Assembly: GCA_025370845.1 (NCBI GenBank)
Contig: JAMXFF010000025.1
Location: forward strand, 39,143-103,142
Reading direction: 5' to 3'
DNA from: Laspinema palackyanum D2a
Lineage (GTDB): Bacteria; Cyanobacteriota; Cyanobacteriia; Cyanobacteriales; Laspinemataceae
Length of the DNA: 64,000 nucleotides
The notes under the pieces were generated by a model that was not told the DNA's origin, searched no databases, and saw only the letters and a list, made by a program, of their open reading frames with translations. Both the position numbers and the translations under genes were made by a program. Below are positions 34,635 to 43,790 of this stretch, piece by piece (the first letter of the stretch is position 1; the number at the start of each line of letters is the position of its first letter).

Positions 34635-35693
34635 TTATTCCGATTTAAGCGATGCCATATCGATACAGAAACGGTACTTCACATCCGACTTGAGCAGTCG
34701 TTCGTAGGCTTCATTGACCTTTTGAATCGGGATGACTTCAACATCCGCAGTGATGTTGTGTTCACCGCAAAAATCAAGCATTTCCTGGGTTTCAGCAATG
34801 CCACCAATATTGGAACCCGAGAGACTGTGGCGGCCCATAATCAAGCTAAATGCCGACACCTGCAGGGGGTTAGAGGGTGCGCCGACTAGGGTAATGTTAC
34901 CGTCGAGGCGGAGTAGGTTGAGATAAGCGTTGATATCGTGATTGGCGGAGACCGTATCCAAGATAAAATCGAAACTCCCGGCGTGTTTCTCCATTTCGTC
35001 GGCGTGGCGCGAGACGACAACTTCATCGGCACCAAGGCGCAGCGCATCTTCTGTCTTGTCCGGGGAAGTGGTAAAGACAACAACCTGTGCACCAAAAGCA
35101 TGGGCGAACTTTACTCCCATGTGGCCTAGTCCGCCAAGACCGACCACCCCAACTTTCTTGCCCTTGGTCACACCCCAGTGGCGCAGGGGCGAGTAGGTGG
35201 TGATTCCGGCACATAACAGGGGTGCGACTCCAGCAAGTTCGAGGTTGGAAGGAACACGCAGAACGAAGCGCTCATTGACGACGATGCTATCGGAGTAGCC
35301 CCCATAGGTCACCCCTCCAATGTACTTGTCCGGAGAGTTGTAGGTCAGGGTCAGGTTCGGGCAGAACTGCTCAAAGCCATCTTTACAATAAAGGCAAGTC
35401 CCATCCGATTCAACCATACAGCCGACCCCAACAAGGTCGTCCTTCTTGTACTTGGTAACTCCCGAACCCACCTGGGTAACGCGGCCTACCATCTCATGGC
35501 CTGCGACAATGGGATAGACGGTGGGCATCATATTACTCCATTCGTTACGCACGGAATGGAGGTCCGAGTGGCAGATGCCACAAAAGAGGATTTCGATTTG
35601 TACATCATGTTCGCTGAGGTCGCGCCTTGTAATGATGTCGGAGGCCAGGGCTGAAGTCGCACTGGCAGCAGAATACGCTTTTGCTTTGTACAT
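34635..35693 (-). CDS. Zinc-dependent NAD(P) alcohol dehydrogenase (YahK/CAD type)
   Basis: 352 residues, medium-chain dehydrogenase. Catalytic zinc ligands C38 (CGICHSD) and H66-E67 (GHE); NAD(P) loop VGLGGLGHMGVK. It probably reduces aldehydes to alcohols with NADPH, as YahK-type enzymes do. The structural-zinc quartet positions are D97, C100, C103 and C111: the first cysteine of the C-x2-C-x2-C-x7-C pattern is replaced by aspartate. An AGGAG ribosome site lies ten bases before the ATG. The gene stands alone in repeat-rich DNA. Confidence 0.92.
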   Translation of the reverse strand: MYKAKAYSAASATSALASDIITRRDLSEHDVQIEILFCGICHSDLHSVRNEWSNMMPTVYPIVAGHEMVGRVTQVGSGVTKYKKDDLVGVGCMVESDGTCLYCKDGFEQFCPNLTLTYNSPDKYIGGVTYGGYSDSIVVNERFVLRVPSNLELAGVAPLLCAGITTYSPLRHWGVTKGKKVGVVGLGGLGHMGVKFAHAFGAQVVVFTTSPDKTEDALRLGADEVVVSRHADEMEKHAGSFDFILDTVSANHDINAYLNLLRLDGNITLVGAPSNPLQVSAFSLIMGRHSLSGSNIGGIAETQEMLDFCGEHNITADVEVIPIQKVNEAYERLLKSDVKYRFCIDMASLKSE

Positions 35694-36071
35694 AAATTGA
35701 TGCTCCTAATGGTTTACTTTGGCAACAGGCATTGTTCGGCCCTGAGTTTTGCTATTTCGTTGGGATTCTTGCCAATGACCGATTTCTGAATGGCTTCCTA
35801 CCCGGGGTTGCAGGAGGTCAATGCTTTTCTCAAGGCACGACCGAGATTGGCTCCCCCTGGCCTTTTCGGGTAGGGGGAACCCATCATTTCTGTTAATGCC
35901 CATTTTTTTGCTTTCTTACAACCCTTCGGTTGGCTCTCCCAATTGTAAAGACCCAACAGTGAGAGCTTGCTCTATCAAGGGGTTGAGATTCTATTTAAAG
36001 CCATCTTAGTCTTGATCCTGTATCCCCGCTGTTGCCTCAACTCCCCGGTTGTCTGCGGATAATTTTATCGG

Positions 36072-36186
36072 TTATAGCAGTCGCCAGGGCAGTTAGGACA
36101 TAATTTAAAACGAAGGGCCAAAATTCAAGAAATGTTCTTCACTTCCCTTGCACCTAAAGTCCTAACTGGACTGGTCCCTGCTACTA
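36072..36186. mobile_element. MITE-like inverted-repeat element
   Basis: Left arm 36072-36100 (TTATAGCAGTC and CAGTTAGGAC) and right arm 36156-36184 (GTCCTAACTG and CCCTGCTA) are imperfect complements about 29 bp long. Its outer sequence TTATAGCAGTC and its 110-115 bp size resemble the element at 4949-5060. Confidence 0.5.
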
Positions 36187-36191
36187 GGTGC

Positions 36192-36255
36192 AGAAACCGG
36201 GTTTTTTCCCCACATTTCCGCAATGAAACCAAATGGAGGCAAAAATCCGGTTTCT
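36192..36255. repeat. AGAAACCGGG inverted-repeat element, copy 1
   Basis: AGAAACCGGGTTTTTT at the left and AAAAATCCGGTTTCT at the right, 30-35 bp apart. One of at least four such elements in the window (also 40511-40577, 41614-41682, 60505-60577). Confidence 0.7.
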
Positions 36256-36407
36256 GGTCCTGGAGGTCCCCAAGCCAGCCTCGGCAAGTATTAAGAAATT
36301 TTGCAAACTACGAAGAATAATTGCAATCTCTAGGGATTCGGTTTACCTGAAAAAATAAAGATGCTAGGGTTCCTAACAACTGGAAAATATTACCCTAGAT
36401 AGCCAAG

Positions 36408-36584
36408 ATGGATAACAAAAATTCCAATCAAGACCTCGCCACTGCTGCGGTTACGGCAGCTTTGGGAGCCGGTGTTGTCACTTCATTTGCGGTGAGCCAA
36501 GGTCAAAATCCATTGGTGGCGTTAGGAATTACGGGGTTTGCTGTCGTTGCTGCATTATTGATCGATCGCTTGGGCTTGATTTGA
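36408..36584 (+). CDS. 58-residue membrane protein coupled to recA-like gene
   Basis: Begins MDNKNSNQDLATAAVTAAL and ends with a hydrophobic helix, PLVALGITGFAVVAALLIDR, so a single- or double-span membrane protein. I do not recognise a family. Its stop codon TGA overlaps the TTG start of the RecA-like gene by three to four bases (TTGA), the geometry of translational coupling. It is too short to be listed by many gene finders but has normal codon use, a clear ATG and no competing frame. A membrane tether or partner for the RecA paralogue is one possibility, by position only. Confidence 0.7.
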   Translation: MDNKNSNQDLATAAVTAALGAGVVTSFAVSQGQNPLVALGITGFAVVAALLIDRLGLI

Positions 36585-37489
36585 CCGATTTGAACCGCCA
36601 GATCCAGAAGTTTGGGACGGGGGCGCTCACGTTAGATGTGGCGTTAGGGGGCGGATTACCGAAGGGACGGGCGATCGAGATTTTTGGGCCGGAGAGTGTG
36701 GGAAAAACTACTGTTGCTCTCCATGCGATCGCCCAAATCCAAAAAACCGGCGGAATTGCTGCGTTTATCGATGCCGAACACGCTTTAGATCCGGCTTATG
36801 CGGTAAAAATCGGAGTGGATATTGACCGACTACTGGTGTCGCAACCGGACACGGGAGAGATGGCCCTAGAGATTAGCGATCGCCTGGTCAGATCAGCAGC
36901 AGTGGATTTAGTGGCGATCGACTCCGTAGCTGCCTTGGTCCCAAAAGCAGAAATTGCCGGGGCAATGGGAGAGACAGCCTCCCGTTTACAAGCGCAATTA
37001 ATGAGTTACTGGTTGCGAAAAATTACCCACAATATGCGGCGATCGGACTGTGCCGTAATCTTCCTCAACCAACTGCGCCACAATTTCTATTCCATTGCCG
37101 GACCCGAAACCACCGCAGGCGGAGATTCTTTAAAATTTTATGCTTCAGTTCGCATTGATATGCGCCCCCTGCAAGTCCTCAGCAATGGGTTAGAAGACTA
37201 TGGAATTCGAGTGCAAGCCAAGGTGGTCAAAAACAAAGTAGCCCCACCGTTTAAAGTAGGGAAATTTGATATTATTTTTGGGCAAGGGATTTCTAATGTA
37301 GGTTGCGTTTTTGATTGGGGGGAAAAACTCCGGTTAATTACCTGGAAAAGGTCGGGGTATTGCTATCAAGGGAAGGCGATCGGGCAAAGTCGAGGGGAGT
37401 GCCTCAGTTATCTGGAACGGGATTTAAAACTTTATGACCATTTGGAAAAAACGGTTATGAAAGTCTTAAAACTGCGGGCAGACTCGTGA
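36581..37489 (+). CDS. Divergent RecA paralogue
   Basis: 302 residues. RecA core with Walker A GPESVGKTT (36-44), FIDAEHALDPAYA, the Walker B region VDLVAIDSVAALVPKAEI, and PETTAGGDSLKFYASVR. Compared with ordinary RecA (about 350 residues) it lacks the N-terminal polymerisation helix (starts at IQKFGTGALTLD) and the acidic C-terminal tail, and both DNA-binding loops differ: L1 reads GAMGETASRLQAQLMSY instead of the GDSHMGLAARMMSQA type, and L2 is shortened (NQLRHNFYSIAGPETT). The start is TTG overlapping the preceding small gene. Probably not the housekeeping recombinase; ATP binding should be intact. Confidence 0.85.
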   Translation: MTDLNRQIQKFGTGALTLDVALGGGLPKGRAIEIFGPESVGKTTVALHAIAQIQKTGGIAAFIDAEHALDPAYAVKIGVDIDRLLVSQPDTGEMALEISDRLVRSAAVDLVAIDSVAALVPKAEIAGAMGETASRLQAQLMSYWLRKITHNMRRSDCAVIFLNQLRHNFYSIAGPETTAGGDSLKFYASVRIDMRPLQVLSNGLEDYGIRVQAKVVKNKVAPPFKVGKFDIIFGQGISNVGCVFDWGEKLRLITWKRSGYCYQGKAIGQSRGECLSYLERDLKLYDHLEKTVMKVLKLRADS

Positions 37490-37527
37490 TAAAAGCGTTA
37501 TCAAGAGGGGTTTTAGAGGTATAGGTC

Positions 37528-37616
37528 GGGGTTAGGAGGCAGAGCCTCCCTTCGGGCATTCCCAGGCAGAGCCTGGGAACGAGTATCCGTGGGCTTAGCC
37601 ACACCCTTGAGGGTGT
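37528..37616. repeat. Palindromic repeats GGAGGCAGAGCCTCC / CCCAGGCAGAGCCTGGG
   Basis: Two short palindromes (37535-37549 and 37561-37577) sharing the GGCAGAGCC core, a widely dispersed type in cyanobacterial genomes, followed by an ACACCC-TTGA-GGGTGT hairpin (37601-37616) and GGTTTTTG, which may act as terminator for the RecA-like unit. Confidence 0.65.
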
Positions 37617-37629
37617 AGGTTTTTGTAGA

Positions 37630-38292
37630 CTAAACTGCTGAAGCTTGAGTCATACCGGGACAAGCCACATTGGTTCCGCCTAAACCACAATACCCATTGG
37701 GATTTTTTGCCAGGTATTGCTGATGATATCCTTCAGCATAGTAGAACTCAGGGGCATCCAGAATTTCGGTGGTAATTTCGCCATATCCTGCGGCAGAGAG
37801 GGCTTTTTGATAGGCTTTTTGGGAAGCCAAGGCTAACTCTTTTTGCTCGGGAGAATAGACATAAATTCCTGAACGGTATTGAGTACCCGTATCATTGCCT
37901 TGACGCATTCCTTGGGTGGGATTGTGGCTTTCCCAGAATACTTTTAAGAGGGTTTCAAAACTAATGACTTTGGGGTCATACACCACTAACACAACCTCGT
38001 TATGACCCGTCATGCCGGTACAGACTTCTTGGTAGGTGGGGTTGGGGGTGATTCCGGCAGCGTAACCTACAGCAGTGACGAAGACGCCTTCTTGTTGCCA
38101 AAATTTACGTTCGGCCCCCCAGAAGCACCCCATGCCGACGATGACTTGTTCCATGCCATCGGGAAAGGGGGGTTTGAGGGGATTGCCGTTGAGGAAGTGA
38201 TTCGCGGGGACCGGAATCGCTTCCTGGCGTCCCGGTAAGGCTTTGTCTGGGGTGGGTAGGGTCAGTTTTTTGCCTAATCCAAATAGTCCCAT
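37630..38292 (-). CDS. msrA: Peptide methionine-S-sulfoxide reductase MsrA
   Basis: 220 residues from the ATG at 38292; the open frame runs on to 38430 but the family N-terminus [10 protein letters not shown] starts here. MsrA repairs oxidised methionine (S-epimer). The catalytic Cys56 is in the motif GCFWGAE (55-61), and resolving cysteines are in [17 protein letters not shown] at the C-terminus. [12 protein letters not shown] and [13 protein letters not shown] are family blocks. Monocistronic by appearance; the next gene on this strand, 180 bp upstream, is a DUF4383 protein. Confidence 0.95.
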   Translation of the reverse strand: MGLFGLGKKLTLPTPDKALPGRQEAIPVPANHFLNGNPLKPPFPDGMEQVIVGMGCFWGAERKFWQQEGVFVTAVGYAAGITPNPTYQEVCTGMTGHNEVVLVVYDPKVISFETLLKVFWESHNPTQGMRQGNDTGTQYRSGIYVYSPEQKELALASQKAYQKALSAAGYGEITTEILDAPEFYYAEGYHQQYLAKNPNGYCGLGGTNVACPGMTQASAV

Positions 38293-38471
38293 TATGTTCT
38301 GACTCCGAATGATGAGGGATTCTTTACTTTTCTTAATAATAGCTAGAATTTGCGGGAGCGCGATCGCCTTGAGGGGTTGGGTGACCCGGGGACCCCAAAG
38401 AAAGAGCGGCAGGAGGGGGCCGAATCCCATCCCTGCCGCCAGTCAATATTACCTGGGTTAGAGAGATTGCA

Positions 38472-38936
38472 CTAGCTTTGAGAAGCCATATTTTCTGAGT
38501 GAGCAGCAGCTTCTTGGGTGGGTTTGACAAACCCGAAGTAAGCGGCACCCACGGCAGTTAAGGCGTTAAACCAGATATTATGGCCGTAGATGGGCATGAA
38601 CCCGAAGAGAGTGCCAGTATAGGGGAATAATCCCAGCAGGGCTAAAGCCAGATAGGAAATCGCAAAACCCCGATTGTAGAGGCGTGCGCGGCTTTTATCT
38701 GCGGAGGCAAAAATCCCTAAGCCTCCCACCAGCAGATGGGCAATGTTATGGAGGGTATTCACCGGAAATAGCCCAAACAGAGCACCAAATTCTCGATCGC
38801 CGGGAAAATAGTGGGGTTCAAACAATAAGGTGGGGGATGGATTTTCTGGCATCCAAACTAAGCCGGGAATAAATCCAGCGACCCCTAGAGCTACGAAGAT
38901 AACTCCCAGAGTCAAGGTAAAATTACGATCTGTCAT
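38472..38936 (-). CDS. DUF4383 membrane protein
   Basis: 154 residues with four membrane helices (about 8-28, 60-80, 90-112, 118-140). NTLHNIAHLLVGGLGIF is the recognisable DUF4383 block. The C-terminus is a short polar tail. An AGGAGA ribosome site precedes the ATG by eight bases. Family function unknown; members are often stress-related small membrane proteins, and the msrA neighbour would suit that, but this is conjecture. Confidence 0.8.
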   Translation of the reverse strand: MTDRNFTLTLGVIFVALGVAGFIPGLVWMPENPSPTLLFEPHYFPGDREFGALFGLFPVNTLHNIAHLLVGGLGIFASADKSRARLYNRGFAISYLALALLGLFPYTGTLFGFMPIYGHNIWFNALTAVGAAYFGFVKPTQEAAAHSENMASQS

Positions 38937-39744
38937 ACTTTTTGTCTCCTGTTTTTTTGAAAGATTTAGGCGGTAAATTGTCGCCTCAATTGTTAGTCTT
39001 AATTAGAGGCAGGTAAGCCCACTAATTTTCGGTTTTAGGTCAAGGGATAGACTAAATGAAAACCGATGCACTCCAGATATTTGGGTTTGAGTGCAAGGGG
39101 AAAGAAAATAGCGATCGCACTCCCGTCAGTTCGGCAGATTGAACCGCACAAGCTCAATTTTACAAACTGAATTGAGCATTGGTCTTGACTCAAAACCGGG
39201 AGTGAATATCGCGGGTTTAATCATAGTAAGAAATGAAATCTTGGACTTCCTCTCTCTAAAGTGAGGTTATGCCATTTTCTTGGCTCTATCTAAAGCAGGA
39301 GGAGCTTTTTCGGAGGTGATCTTAACAAAAATTTCCCTGAAAATCCCCCAACTTTTTACCCCATGCCCCGGAATGTAGGTCCGATTTTCTATAAAAATAT
39401 GGTGTAAAATTGATGGGTTTACCGGACGGATTAGAGGAGTATTTTCCTTAATTTTATGAAAACTCCCGAGGGTGACTTTATCGAACTGTGGCTTAAATCT
39501 CAGATTGATAGGCCCAGTCTGCCTGCCCAATCTCTTGAGTATTTTTGCTGGAGCCGATAATTTTCCACCCTTGACAAGGTATCTTGAAAAGATTATGATA
39601 GATAATTGAAATTTTTAAATAAAGATAGTGCTTAAAAGACAAATAAATTGGAGGTTTAATCCCTCCAAATTTATTGAAATTATTTTTTGGATGTTTATCT
39701 TTATTTAATCCTTATTCTGGTGTCAATGCCTGACAGTTGTAGAA
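38937..39744. other. Long intergenic region before the J-domain gene
   Basis: About 800 bp, AT-rich from 39540. It has the leftward promoter of the DUF4383 gene and the rightward one of the J-domain gene. An 87-codon frame at 39267-39530 on the minus strand is not recognisable and probably not a gene. No RNA gene seen. Confidence 0.45.
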
Positions 39745-40452
39745 ATGAATGATGTAATTAATCCCTACGAAACATTACGAGTTAGTCCCCAAGCGACGCA
39801 ATCGGAAATTAAGCAAGCCTATCGACGCTTAGTCAAACTGGTGCATCCGGATAAAAATTTAGAATCATCGGATTCGGAACGGATGATTCAGATTAATGGT
39901 GCCTATGAAATACTCGGAGATCCGCAACGCCGTCAGTCTTACGATCGCCGTCAAACATCGAGTAGATCGTCCTCTCAATCTCGCGATCGCCAGACGCGAA
40001 CGGCCCGTGCACAACAGAACTATCATCACGCTCGCCAAAACAGTCCCGATCCAGACGATCACCTGGAAAAATGGGTGAAACAGGTGTATCAACCCATCAA
40101 CCGTATGCTGTATGAAATTTTGCATACCTTAAGGGATGAAATTGATTGCCTTGCAGCGGACCCCTTTGATGATGAATTGATGGCAGATTTTCAGGCTTAT
40201 TTACAAAAATGCCGGGATTTCCTCAACCAAGCGCAAATCTATTTCCAATCCATGCAAAATCCCGCAACGGTTGCCAGTGTTGCGGCGAATCTTTATTACT
40301 GTCTTGATCGCATTGGCGATGGCATCGATGAGTTAGAATTCTTTACCCTCAACTATGACGAACACTATCTTCATACCGGGCAGGAATTGTTTAGAATTGC
40401 CAACGGGTTAAGGAAAGAAGCCCATTCAGCAATCAAAAATATCTTCGGATAA
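39745..40452 (+). CDS. J-domain (DnaJ-like) protein
   Basis: 235 residues. N-terminal J domain (about 5-66): NPYETLRVSPQATQSEIKQA, HPD at the loop in KLVHPDKNL, and INGAYEILGDPQRRQSYDR. It should stimulate the ATPase of an Hsp70 (DnaK). An Arg/Ser/Gln-rich linker (67-105) leads to a C-terminal helical domain (about 108-233) that I do not recognise from DnaJ proper; it lacks the zinc-finger and substrate domains, so it is a type III J protein with a specific client. Stands alone. Confidence 0.88.
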   Translation: MNDVINPYETLRVSPQATQSEIKQAYRRLVKLVHPDKNLESSDSERMIQINGAYEILGDPQRRQSYDRRQTSSRSSSQSRDRQTRTARAQQNYHHARQNSPDPDDHLEKWVKQVYQPINRMLYEILHTLRDEIDCLAADPFDDELMADFQAYLQKCRDFLNQAQIYFQSMQNPATVASVAANLYYCLDRIGDGIDELEFFTLNYDEHYLHTGQELFRIANGLRKEAHSAIKNIFG

Positions 40453-40510
40453 AGGTTGAGACAGGAATCAAACTAGAGCATCGCTTGAGGATGAGATTAT
40501 CAGGGAGCCC

Positions 40511-40577
40511 AGAAACCGGGGTTCTCGCCGAAATTTGCGGCTCATTGCCCTAAACTTGGTGAAGAAACCCGGTTTTT
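40511..40577. repeat. AGAAACCGGG inverted-repeat element, copy 2
   Basis: AGAAACCGGGGTTCT and AAACCCGGTTTTT at the ends, about 40 bp apart, between the J-domain gene and the convergent methyltransferase gene. Confidence 0.7.
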
Positions 40578-40617
40578 CATCGTTGCTAACCAACCCCTAA
40601 CAATGAATTTCCTTCTC

Positions 40618-41544
40618 TTAACTGGGGGTTTTGACTTGAGCGATGATAGTCCGATGCCGGGGACTGTTGCAGGTAATGGTGGGTGTCTCGAAACCAGCTT
40701 CTACAAAAGCTTGGTCGATATCCAAGGAAAAATACTGATCTAAATAAGGTTCTGTACTCTTGAGCAAGGTTAGGATATAGGGGGGCATTTTTGCATAAAT
40801 CTCAGACTGAGGATTCATGTCCATAATTGCCAAATGTCCACCGGGACGAAGCAACCGGCGAGCTTCTTGGATAATTTGCCCAGAAGCATCGGCGGGGAGT
40901 TCATGAAAAATGAGACAAGCTGAGACTAAATCAAAGGAAGCATCGGGTAAACCCGTGGATTCCGCAGCCGCATGAACCCAGGTGATATCGGGATGTTGCT
41001 GCTGAGATTTGTACTGAGCAACGGAGAGGAAATAAGGGGATAAATCCAGACCCGTTAAGGTGGCTTGAGGATAGAGTTTTTGTAAGGCAACGGTACTCAT
41101 TCCAATGCTACAACCTAAATCGAGAATGGCCTGGGGAGACTCTCGAATTTGAGCCAAAATCACTTGATGATAACTGTCACGAAGGCGAGCGTCTCCTTGG
41201 ACTCCGGCACCGGGCCAAATATGAGCGTGGACGGCTTTAGCGGCAACTTCAACCTCGCTGGCGGCTTCCCAACTTAAGTTTCCCTGGTCGTAAGCATGGA
41301 AGGAACAGAGGTAATAATCTGGATAAACCAAGGTGGGATTCTGGACCTGTTGGAATTCGCGGTCCCAATTGCGGTTTTGGAGCGATCGCGCCTCGCTCGT
41401 CCAGGGAACTCCCATATTTTCAGCCCGGTCAATCATCATTTTTCGGGCTTTAGATTTGGCGAAACTTGCGACGGGTTTAATGGATAATAATCCATTAATT
41501 AAACGAGATAATAATCCGGGTCCGGTTGATACAGAAGCAGTCAT
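40618..41544 (-). CDS. Class I SAM-dependent methyltransferase
   Basis: 308 residues from the ATG at 41544 (upstream codons to 41634 run through a repeat element, so they are excluded). The SAM site is ILDLGCSIGMSTVAL (motif I) followed by ATLTGLDLSPYFL and later ASFDLVSACLIFHEL and RRLLRPGGHLAIMD. A 110-residue N-terminal region with NPTLVYPDYYLCSFHAYD is shared with cyanobacterial/plant methyltransferases of unknown substrate. Likely a small-molecule or lipid methyltransferase; not assignable further. Confidence 0.85.
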   Translation of the reverse strand: MTASVSTGPGLLSRLINGLLSIKPVASFAKSKARKMMIDRAENMGVPWTSEARSLQNRNWDREFQQVQNPTLVYPDYYLCSFHAYDQGNLSWEAASEVEVAAKAVHAHIWPGAGVQGDARLRDSYHQVILAQIRESPQAILDLGCSIGMSTVALQKLYPQATLTGLDLSPYFLSVAQYKSQQQHPDITWVHAAAESTGLPDASFDLVSACLIFHELPADASGQIIQEARRLLRPGGHLAIMDMNPQSEIYAKMPPYILTLLKSTEPYLDQYFSLDIDQAFVEAGFETPTITCNSPRHRTIIAQVKTPS

Positions 41545-41613
41545 TAGGGTTATGATTGAGTGAGAGTTTGAGGGTTTCCCCCATCGCTTTAGAGCATGAG
41601 CAAAAGACAGATT

Positions 41614-41682
41614 AGAAACCGGGTTTTTTGACAATATTTGGGGAAATCAAGCACCCAAATAGGGCCAAAAACCCGGTTTCTT
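41614..41682. repeat. AGAAACCGGG inverted-repeat element, copy 3
   Basis: Best preserved copy: AGAAACCGGGTTTTTTG at the left end and CAAAAACCCGGTTTCTTG-like sequence at the right. It lies immediately upstream of the methyltransferase gene, within its likely promoter or leader. Confidence 0.75.
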
Positions 41683-41832
41683 GTCCTCTTGATCTAATTC
41701 CTACCCGGAAGTGCTCTGTCGAGGTTGGGGTCAAAGCGAGTGGGGAGGAGGAGAGAAACAACTATCCTATTGACGAGAGGAAAATCATTGCTTATTGTAC
41801 CAAAGCGATCGCCCTGCAAAACTACCTCTGGA

Positions 41833-43476
41833 TTACTGAGTTGGGATTTCCCGGGTTTTTCGGAGACTAAATAACATCTCGCTTTGAAATTGCGTCGCAC
41901 TGGTCCAGGTTCCAGTTCCGCCAATGCCGCGAACGGAATTTAACAGGTCTAGGGTCTCTGGAGAGAGTTTAACACCCATCATAAAGGGAAGGGTATTGAT
42001 CACCGAGGTAATTTGCTCCATATCTAGGTACAAATAGCCGTGATTGGGGTTGGACAAGGACCCGGCAAGTTCTTGGAATCTGGGACTCTCCTGTAAAGAA
42101 CTGGCGGGAGTGGCGATCGCCTCGATAATGGGACCCCCAAAGGCGATAAACAAAGAATTATCATCCAACCAACCGTGACCTAACAGGGCACCTTGGAGGG
42201 GGATTTTCCATTCCCGGACGTTAATTCCAGAGACATTGCGTTGGGCGATCGCCAAGGGAAAGGGGATGACATTGCGCCCGATCGCATCTAATTTTTGCAG
42301 CATCGCTTCTGCCGCAGGGCGATCGCTCGTTTCAAACACCACCGCCCCTCCGAATCCCAATTGTCCCAACAGACCCTCATGGGAGGAAATCAGTCCCAAA
42401 CCAAACTCCCCATCCATCCAACCGAACACCTCGCGGTCCACATCCAGATTCACCGCAGCGAACATCTGGCGGATAGCGAGTAAAACTCCTTGTAACTCCG
42501 GTTGGGCTTGACTTTGACCGACTAGAGTGGACCAAGACTGCCCGATGCCATGACCATTAACCAGGGCGATCGTTTCTGCCGGAAAGCGATTTAAGAGTTG
42601 ATTGGAGACTGGGGGATATTGGGGGATAGATTGGGGGTCAACTTCTGTTAGGAAGCGGACCCGCATTCCTTGTGGATGGAGACCCGCACTCAGCAGAACC
42701 GACTTGACCCCATCCACCTGGGGTAAACTGGCGCGATCGCTCAATCTGTTGCTCATCGGTGCAACAGTCTGGCTATAATCCGGTAAGTAAAAGTGCACCA
42801 GAGCATTATCGAGTTCTGTACTCTGCTCGACCAGTTCCTGGGCCCCATTTTTCATTAGAAAAGAGGACTCTGAGGTTGTGGTATCGATCGCTTTTTCCAC
42901 CGCACTGCGTTGCTGGGAAATCAGCAGTTTATTATTCACAGTGGCCTGATAAATGCTCATGCCTTGGGGTGGAACGATTTGAGAAACCGTAACGCCTTTA
43001 TAGTTAAATTTATTCAGCGTAAGCTGGCTTTGAAACCTCAAATTGCGAGCAAACCACCAGGCACGGAAGGGATTTTTAATGCCTACAATTAATAACAGGT
43101 CAGAGTTTAAGCTAGTGGTTGCCACCTCTGTCGCCGAGGAAGGAACCCAAGCCAGAGTGACATTACCGATCCAAGGTTGCAGGTCTGTTTTGTAATCGAG
43201 ATTGGTTTGAGCGAGGAAATTAGCTTCTAGGTCCGCCACAGTGCGGGCGATCGCCGCCTGTGCCCCTGGGGTCCCAAATTCATCTAATTTCGACCATTGA
43301 TGCTCATCCGTGACCACATAAGCCGCCATTAGCGCATCTTGTGGAACCACTTTTGCACTTTCCAGAGGATTTGAGCCGCCGACCCAGCTACTGCGCCAGT
43401 ATAAGTATCCACCGGCCATACCTAGAGCAGCCACGACGGCGATCGCCCACCGATTTACATTAGGTTTCGCTGACAT
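41833..43476 (-). CDS. DUF3352 family membrane-anchored protein
   Basis: 547 residues. One N-terminal membrane helix (WAIAVVAALGMAGGYLYW), then a large soluble domain with the DUF3352 pattern: VPQDALMAAYVVTDEHQWSK, NVTLAWVPSS, LLIVGIKNPFRAWWFARNL, VSQIVPPQGMSIYQATVNNK and DREVFGWMDGEFGLGLI. Common in cyanobacteria and probably periplasmic or lumenal; function unknown. The length is normal for the family. It stands alone. Confidence 0.85.
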   Translation of the reverse strand: MSAKPNVNRWAIAVVAALGMAGGYLYWRSSWVGGSNPLESAKVVPQDALMAAYVVTDEHQWSKLDEFGTPGAQAAIARTVADLEANFLAQTNLDYKTDLQPWIGNVTLAWVPSSATEVATTSLNSDLLLIVGIKNPFRAWWFARNLRFQSQLTLNKFNYKGVTVSQIVPPQGMSIYQATVNNKLLISQQRSAVEKAIDTTTSESSFLMKNGAQELVEQSTELDNALVHFYLPDYSQTVAPMSNRLSDRASLPQVDGVKSVLLSAGLHPQGMRVRFLTEVDPQSIPQYPPVSNQLLNRFPAETIALVNGHGIGQSWSTLVGQSQAQPELQGVLLAIRQMFAAVNLDVDREVFGWMDGEFGLGLISSHEGLLGQLGFGGAVVFETSDRPAAEAMLQKLDAIGRNVIPFPLAIAQRNVSGINVREWKIPLQGALLGHGWLDDNSLFIAFGGPIIEAIATPASSLQESPRFQELAGSLSNPNHGYLYLDMEQITSVINTLPFMMGVKLSPETLDLLNSVRGIGGTGTWTSATQFQSEMLFSLRKTREIPTQ

Positions 43477-43790
43477 TTTAATTTGGCTTGTGATTCTCTC
43501 TTTTAGGATAGCGATATTTGCGGCGGTGCTCCGCCGTGGTTGTGATTGATGCCCGATTCTGGGGATTGAGGCTGATCGAGACTCCGGAGATGTCCGAAGG
43601 GCTCAGTTGTCTGGTTCCTTGTCTCTATCCTTGCCAAAACTTCATGAATCAATACGGATTTCTGATTTTTCTCTACTTTTGCTTTATTTTATTTCAGGGC
43701 AAACCCCTTATAATAGATTGAAATATCTCAAACTCAATTGAATAATAAAAATTTTCTGAAAAAGACCGTAAAAAATATGAGGGGGACGGA

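Larger units (their letters stand above)
35694..36407. other. Repeat-containing gap upstream of the recA-like unit
   Basis: About 710 bp. Holds two elements listed separately (36072-36186 and 36192-36255). The remainder, including open frames at 35821 and 36132, shows no protein features. The AT-rich stretch 36305-36400 probably has the promoter for the 58-residue gene. Confidence 0.5.

Noticed and set aside
34530..34889. 119-codon ORF on the plus strand
   Set aside because: Mostly antisense to the alcohol dehydrogenase gene, which has clear zinc and NAD motifs.
39267..39530. 87-codon ORF on the minus strand
   Set aside because: No recognisable sequence, no ribosome site seen, and in a long gap; could not be supported.
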